From: Deltaproteobacteria bacterium | GTDB lineage: Bacteria; Bdellovibrionota; UBA1018 | Assembly (NCBI GenBank): GCA_013286765.1 | Contig: JABDFB010000002.1 | Location: 1-64,000, forward strand | Reading direction: 5' to 3' | DNA: 64,000 nt | Part shown: positions 60,074-64,000 of the stretch, piece by piece | Numbering within the stretch: the stretch's first letter is position 1 | Layout of the letters: each line of letters begins with the position of its first letter | Notes under the pieces: model-generated | Database searches by the model: none | What the model was told of the DNA's origin: nothing | The model's input: only the letters and a program-made list of their open reading frames with translations | Made by a program: the position numbers and the translations under genes

Positions 60074-61003
60074 TCAGAACGAAATCATAATGTAATCAGA
60101 GTCAGCGTTCTGATCATTAGCGTCGTCTACTGGTTGAATCGATTTAGGAGCTGGCTCTACCATTTCAGGGCTACCATAATGCTCTAACTGAGGATTATTA
60201 ATCTGTTCTGCAAACACATGGGAGTTTTCTAAGGCGGTCCCTGAGGTTGCTATTTCGGGAATTTGCGGCAGTTGATTTCTTTTATTCTTCATGAGTTTTG
60301 AATACGCTTTAGTTCTAGCCCGTGAAGCTCTCAGTTCTTCCATATATTGTCTTGCTGCTTCCTCGATACTCGGTACCGGAAAAAGTACGTCAGGATCAAG
60401 CTCCGCAACTTCTGTACGGTCTTGATTTTGTATTTCTTGTTGAGGTTCTTCTGTCCTTTTCAAAACGTTCTGCAACGTAATGAGAACTTCTGTTGGAGCC
60501 GGGGTAGGCAGAGTGGGTCTTCCAGCAATGACGTCACTACAAATAGATGCGTCGGAATTTCGAGGTGTACTGACAGAAGGGCTCATGTTTGTGCCTATAC
60601 CAGAGTCACTATTCACACTTGCACTCATACTAGTATCACTATTTATATTGGAATCCGCGTCACTATCCGTGTTTGAACTGAGCAAAGGTTCTTTAGTCTC
60701 GATGGGTAGTCCACTCTCGATATCGTTCGGATCGGGAAGCGGAAATATCCTTTCTAGGTTTTGCCTAGCTTTTGACTGTCTTGTTCCTTTGAAGCACTTT
60801 CGGAATCCCTCTTCATAAACAAAATGTGCTGAAGCCGTAAGGCCGCTATAGAGCCAAGTAAAAAATCCTCTAGAATTGTTTGTGGAACGGTTGTCGTTTG
60901 AATGAATTGTAATGGAATAATCGGCGGCAAAACTAGTAGATGCGTGCGATATACCTGCAATGATTAAGCTCAACAGCAAAGCTTGCGAAAATCTAAATTT
61001 CAT
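60074..61003 (-). CDS. Exported Ser/Asp-repeat protein, function unknown
   Basis: 309 residues. MKFRFSQALLLSLIIAGISHASTSFAA is a clear signal peptide. Residues about 105-150 are repeats of Asn-Ser-Asp/Asp-Ser type (NTDSDADSNINSDTSMS, NSDSGIGTNMS). The rest is hydrophilic, with a Glu/Arg helix (EEAARQYMEELRASRARTKAYSKLMK). No family is seen. It is convergent to the HAD-like gene with only 59 bases between, in which TCGGC/GCCGA can form a small shared hairpin. Confidence 0.65.
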   Translation of the reverse strand: MKFRFSQALLLSLIIAGISHASTSFAADYSITIHSNDNRSTNNSRGFFTWLYSGLTASAHFVYEEGFRKCFKGTRQSKARQNLERIFPLPDPNDIESGLPIETKEPLLSSNTDSDADSNINSDTSMSASVNSDSGIGTNMSPSVSTPRNSDASICSDVIAGRPTLPTPAPTEVLITLQNVLKRTEEPQQEIQNQDRTEVAELDPDVLFPVPSIEEAARQYMEELRASRARTKAYSKLMKNKRNQLPQIPEIATSGTALENSHVFAEQINNPQLEHYGSPEMVEPAPKSIQPVDDANDQNADSDYIMISF

Positions 61004-61328
61004 ATTTGATCCATTTCAATACGACGATTCAAAATCCAAAAAAGGAAATAATAACTAGGGAGCCAATACAGTAGAGGAGCTCGAGATAATAAGATAATGG
61101 AACATTGAAGTAAATAGTGTTCTGAATAGGCTAGCTAATTCCTTGCGCTATTCAAGCGTTACTAATAGAGACCTAATAAATTTGATCAACATGAATCAAA
61201 ACAGTTTATTTTTGAATCAGTGACGGTTTTACATTTTTCTTGCCTGTATTCCATGGGACTGAATATGATGCAGCAACTGAGATACACGCCTAGTGAAATT
61301 GTCTATTTTGAGAGTTTAAGGCACGAGG
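61004..61328. other. Divergent regulatory region with a 20-base dyad
   Basis: 325 bases without a gene between the Ser/Asp-repeat protein and the sigma-54 regulator. TTTGAT (61181-61186) and ATCAAA (61195-61200) form a dyad with an 8-base spacer, and TTGATCAA inside it is a perfect 8-base palindrome. This spacing suits a dimeric regulator, possibly the NtrC-type protein itself. No clear -24/-12 element was found. Confidence 0.4.
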
Positions 61329-62783
61329 ATGAAGGAAAAGAAAAAAGTCCTAGTCTGTGATGACGATCTCATTTTTCAAGTTGGAATAAGTGAAACTCTA
61401 AAGACTCACTTCCAGGTTTTTCGCGCCCATCATGGAGATGAGGCGCTAGAAGTTTTAAAAAATGAATCTATAGAACTACTCCTGCTGGATATCAACTTAC
61501 GCAGATGCGATGAGGGGCTAGAATACATTCCAAAATTTTTCGAAATTGATAACGACCTTTCCGTAGTTGTTGTGAGTTTTAGGTCCGATTTTAGTTCGGT
61601 GAGACAAGCTATGAGGCTCGGAGCGATCGATTATTTGACAAAAGATTTCCAGCCGGATGAACTGATTCATATTCTCAATCTCGCTCTACAACGTCAACAA
61701 CTGATAAAGAGAAATCAGCAACAGAATTTTGAAGCACTAGCTATTCAAAGACAACATGTTCTGGTGGGTGAGAGTTCTTGCATAATTAAACTTCGCAGAA
61801 ATATCGAAAAAATAAAAAATAGTACTTCCAACGTAATCATTACAGGCGAGACCGGTACAGGAAAAGAACTGGTTGCGAGGCAGTTGAGGGCCACTCGACA
61901 AAACGGAACGCTGGAGCCGTTCTTGGCAATTGATTCTTCGACTATTCAGAGCGCCACGGCAGTAAGTTCACTCTTCGGTCACGAAAAAGGTGCGTTTACG
62001 GGCGCGGATAAGATGAGTAAAGGGATATTCGAGGAGGCCAACGGAGGGACCGTCTACTTTGACGAGATTTCCAATATGCCGTTAGAGATACAATCCAAAC
62101 TCCTTAGAGTCCTTCAAGAGAAGGAAATAGTGAGATTAGGGTCGTCGAAAACCATCGGCCTAGAGTTTCGGGTAATCTGTGCCACGAATCAGGACGTGGA
62201 GCAATTAGTCAAACAGGGGAGTTTTAAGTACGATCTCTATCAAAGGCTCAACGTCCTACCCATTTGTGTGCCTCCTTTGCGGGAGCGACGCGACGATATT
62301 CCGCTTCTAGTTGAGTATTTCGCCGCTCGAGAGAGTCTTAAAGGCAGGAACATCAGGTTTACTGAAACGGCTATTGGGGCATTGCAGCTTTACTCTTGGC
62401 CGGGGAATGTCCGCGAACTGAGTAATTTGGTATCTTTTCTAAGTACCATGACAGAAACTGGGACTGTTGGGATACATGACTTGCCGGATCGATTCTTGAA
62501 CGCACTGCCCGCAGAGAAAGTCGAAGGCAACCGGGGTATTGGTTTAGCTTTTGAGTCAGATGCCGAAGCCCGAAGAAGTAGTACAAAAGTGTTTTATGAG
62601 AGAGTCCGGGAGTTCGAAAGAAATTTCTTATCTCTTGAATTTCAAAAGTCCAATGGCAATATTACTCAGCTTGCATTTAACCTGGGAATGGATCGATCCT
62701 ATCTTTACACGAAACTAAAGGAATATGGAATCTATGTGGCGACACGGAAGGAAAGACGGGCCGACGAGGAAGTTGATCTTTAA
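61329..62783 (+). CDS. Sigma-54-dependent response regulator (NtrC family)
   Basis: 484 residues in the order receiver, AAA+, Fis-type HTH. Receiver: VLVCDDDLIF acidic pocket and phospho-acceptor Asp54 in LLLLDINLRR. AAA+ (about 145-380): Walker A GETGTGKE (173-180), GAFTGA (221-226) for sigma-54 contact, Walker B GGTVYFDEIS, and arginine finger area PPLRERRDDIPLL. HTH at the end: GNITQLAFNLGMDRSYLYTKLKEYGI. The partner histidine kinase is not seen. The M19-like gene begins inside its last 50 bases. Confidence 0.92.
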   Translation: MKEKKKVLVCDDDLIFQVGISETLKTHFQVFRAHHGDEALEVLKNESIELLLLDINLRRCDEGLEYIPKFFEIDNDLSVVVVSFRSDFSSVRQAMRLGAIDYLTKDFQPDELIHILNLALQRQQLIKRNQQQNFEALAIQRQHVLVGESSCIIKLRRNIEKIKNSTSNVIITGETGTGKELVARQLRATRQNGTLEPFLAIDSSTIQSATAVSSLFGHEKGAFTGADKMSKGIFEEANGGTVYFDEISNMPLEIQSKLLRVLQEKEIVRLGSSKTIGLEFRVICATNQDVEQLVKQGSFKYDLYQRLNVLPICVPPLRERRDDIPLLVEYFAARESLKGRNIRFTETAIGALQLYSWPGNVRELSNLVSFLSTMTETGTVGIHDLPDRFLNALPAEKVEGNRGIGLAFESDAEARRSSTKVFYERVREFERNFLSLEFQKSNGNITQLAFNLGMDRSYLYTKLKEYGIYVATRKERRADEEVDL

Positions 62784-64000
62784 ACAATTTCTTTTCTTTC
62801 TGATGGCTGCGGTTCTACTATTTCAGGCATTCCAGGTAAATGCCGATACAAAAGCTGGATCCTTCGGAAACAAAGACTCTTCCGAAAATGCTGGACATAT
62901 TGAACTACACGCTCATCTTTTCATGAAGGAAGGAATGGGATGGACTTTTCGCGGGCATTTTGATGAGCCTTTGGAAGCGAAGTCGTGGCGAGATGGATTC
63001 TCATCCCAGGCTAACCCCGAAACTTTAAATAAATCAAATTTAGATATTACTGTTGTATCATTATATGCACATCCGTTATTTATAAGATCTTTGCGTGGAT
63101 CTATTCGCGAACAAATTGCTCTTACAAAAAAATTTGTTACCGAGCATCCGCAATGGGCCATCGCAACGGACCCAAAGATGGCGAGAAAAAACCTGAACGA
63201 AGGAAAGCACGTCCTTATTCTTTCTCTGGAAGGCGCATCCGGAATTTTGGAGAATGACGAAGATTTAGAAGAGTTTATAGATCGGGGTGGAATTCGGATT
63301 GTGAATTTACTCCATCTTACTGACGATCAGTTTGGTGGCGTCGCTTTTTTAGGGGGGTTCAAGAATTTGGCTTCGCCCATAGCTTTGTTTAGGAGTTTTT
63401 TCGTACGGACTTTTGGTGATGAATCCGGAAAAAGAATCAGGCTGAATTCGCATGGCTTGACCGAAGAAGGTAAAGTGATGGCGCAAAAGCTGATTCAAAG
63501 GAAAGTTTGGTTGGATCTTGCTCATGCTTCTGATGCGTCTCAGGCTGATCTCAACTCATTGTTGAATGCTGCAGGTCAGCGGCCTCTCTATACACATACC
63601 ACTCTTCGAAAATATTATGGTGCGGAACGAGGCATTTCGTCAAAGCAGTTGGAAGAGGTAGCAAAGTACCGAGGCATTGTAGGGCTTATGCCAAGTGAGC
63701 TCATGCTGGAAGGAACTCCGAGTCTAGTTTCTAATTGCCGAGGAAGCATCGAAGCGTTCGCCACACAATATAAAGAAGTAGCTGCGGTAATCGGCCAAAA
63801 TGCGACAGTAATGGGTAGCGATATCAACGGTGGCATTCCACATTTAAAGCCTGCATGTTTGGAAGGCACTTCTCTGAAAAAAGAAGGACTCTGGAATATT
63901 GGCCAGACTCCCTACCTATGGAAGGCTTTGTATCTATTGGGTGTAGCGACCGATTCTGATGCAATGAGGCGAGCGCAGGTCGATCGCTTTCTTGATGCGT
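62734..64000 (+). CDS. Exported M19 dipeptidase-like protein, 3' end outside the window
   Basis: The frame is open to the last base. ATG 62734 gives a basic n-region then LIFKQFLFFLMAAVLLFQAFQVNA, a signal peptide; ATG 62725 and TTG 62773 are alternatives. Motifs follow the renal/membrane dipeptidase (M19) order: ELHAHLF (first metal site, H-x-H instead of the common H-x-D), LSLEGASGI (bridging Glu), WLDLAHASDAS, LYTHTTLRKYYGAERGIS and VMGSDINGGI (for GSDFDG). Family enzymes are zinc hydrolases of dipeptides or beta-lactam-like bonds. The deviations suggest a diverged substrate. It overlaps the sigma-54 regulator and may be co-transcribed with it. Confidence 0.72.
   Translation, partial: MWRHGRKDGPTRKLIFKQFLFFLMAAVLLFQAFQVNADTKAGSFGNKDSSENAGHIELHAHLFMKEGMGWTFRGHFDEPLEAKSWRDGFSSQANPETLNKSNLDITVVSLYAHPLFIRSLRGSIREQIALTKKFVTEHPQWAIATDPKMARKNLNEGKHVLILSLEGASGILENDEDLEEFIDRGGIRIVNLLHLTDDQFGGVAFLGGFKNLASPIALFRSFFVRTFGDESGKRIRLNSHGLTEEGKVMAQKLIQRKVWLDLAHASDASQADLNSLLNAAGQRPLYTHTTLRKYYGAERGISSKQLEEVAKYRGIVGLMPSELMLEGTPSLVSNCRGSIEAFATQYKEVAAVIGQNATVMGSDINGGIPHLKPACLEGTSLKKEGLWNIGQTPYLWKALYLLGVATDSDAMRRAQVDRFLDA

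Noticed and set aside
60590..60680. Repetitive sequence as a possible CRISPR-like or minisatellite array
   Set aside because: The units are short, imperfect and in frame with Ser/Asp/Asn codons of the exported protein on the minus strand; there is no spacer structure.
54106..61003. Genomic island inserted at tRNA-Pro
   Set aside because: No integrase and no second copy of the tRNA 3' end was seen downstream; only the clustering of orphan secreted proteins hints at it.

Overview
The window looks like a chromosomal segment of a Gram-negative bacterium with a heptose- and O-antigen-type surface polysaccharide. It carries gmhA, an ABC-2 polysaccharide exporter, CDP-dideoxyhexose genes, tatA, an RNase E/G with an inserted S1 domain, and many secreted proteins without recognisable family. 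The base composition is moderate, the genes are dense, and overlaps such as ATGA and TAATG are common. I see no IS element, integrase, phage gene or CRISPR array. A Bdellovibrionota/Oligoflexia-like (former deltaproteobacterial) origin fits the gene content, including a complete nucleoside-catabolism operon and several orphan secreted proteins, but this is inference and not proven by a marker gene.

Layout. 1-4531 (minus): a five-gene operon of GNAT-like protein, SAM methyltransferase, SerC-type aminotransferase, CAT-fold acyltransferase and cytochrome P450, which looks like a small-molecule or lipid-modifying pathway; the P450 is frameshifted at a poly-A tract. 4780-6285: a secreted charged protein. 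6325-12599 (minus): deoC-deoB-deoA-punA-cdd-amidohydrolase, a full nucleoside salvage and catabolism operon. 13143-17324: rne/rng and prmA. 17382-38340: a large surface-polysaccharide region with gmhA, transaldolase, rfbH, glycosyltransferases, a NeuB-like synthase, HAD phosphatase, FGGY kinase, DHQ-synthase-like cyclase, SDR, an ABC exporter, and a CDP-3,6-dideoxyhexose set (rfbF, rfbG, rfbH and an rfbJ-like reductase). 38337-47849: a phytoene-desaturase-like oxidoreductase, a lipase-maturation-factor-family membrane protein, valS, thiamine pyrophosphokinase, a PlsB-like acyltransferase and gpsA. 48136-52607: a receiver protein, a small protein, an envelope lipoprotein, an RDD membrane protein and a two-gene exported unit containing a transglutaminase-elicitor-like lipoprotein. 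52751-54180: an RRM protein, tatA, hpt and tRNA-Pro(UGG). 54319-61003: three exported proteins, one of 1464 residues and one with HAD motifs. 61329-64000: a sigma-54 response regulator and a truncated M19-dipeptidase-like exported enzyme.

How parts work together. The deo operon would split nucleosides and send deoxyribose-5-phosphate to acetaldehyde and glyceraldehyde-3-phosphate. In the polysaccharide region, nucleotide-sugar synthesis, glycosyl transfer and export are all present, although the E3 reductase normally needed with RfbH is not in the window. The operon at 25116-30122 pairs a PEP-condensing NeuB-type synthase with a DHQ-synthase-type cyclase, kinase, phosphatase and SDR. This order resembles a second, sugar-directed version of the first shikimate steps and is the best candidate here for an undescribed pathway.

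Non-coding features of note are two very long inverted repeats, each between convergent genes and sharing a GC-rich core; a 13-bp tandem repeat that builds a chain of TAATG stop/start overlaps between deoA and punA; a stem-loop in the rne leader; and a tRNA terminator hairpin that uses the last bases of the tRNA.
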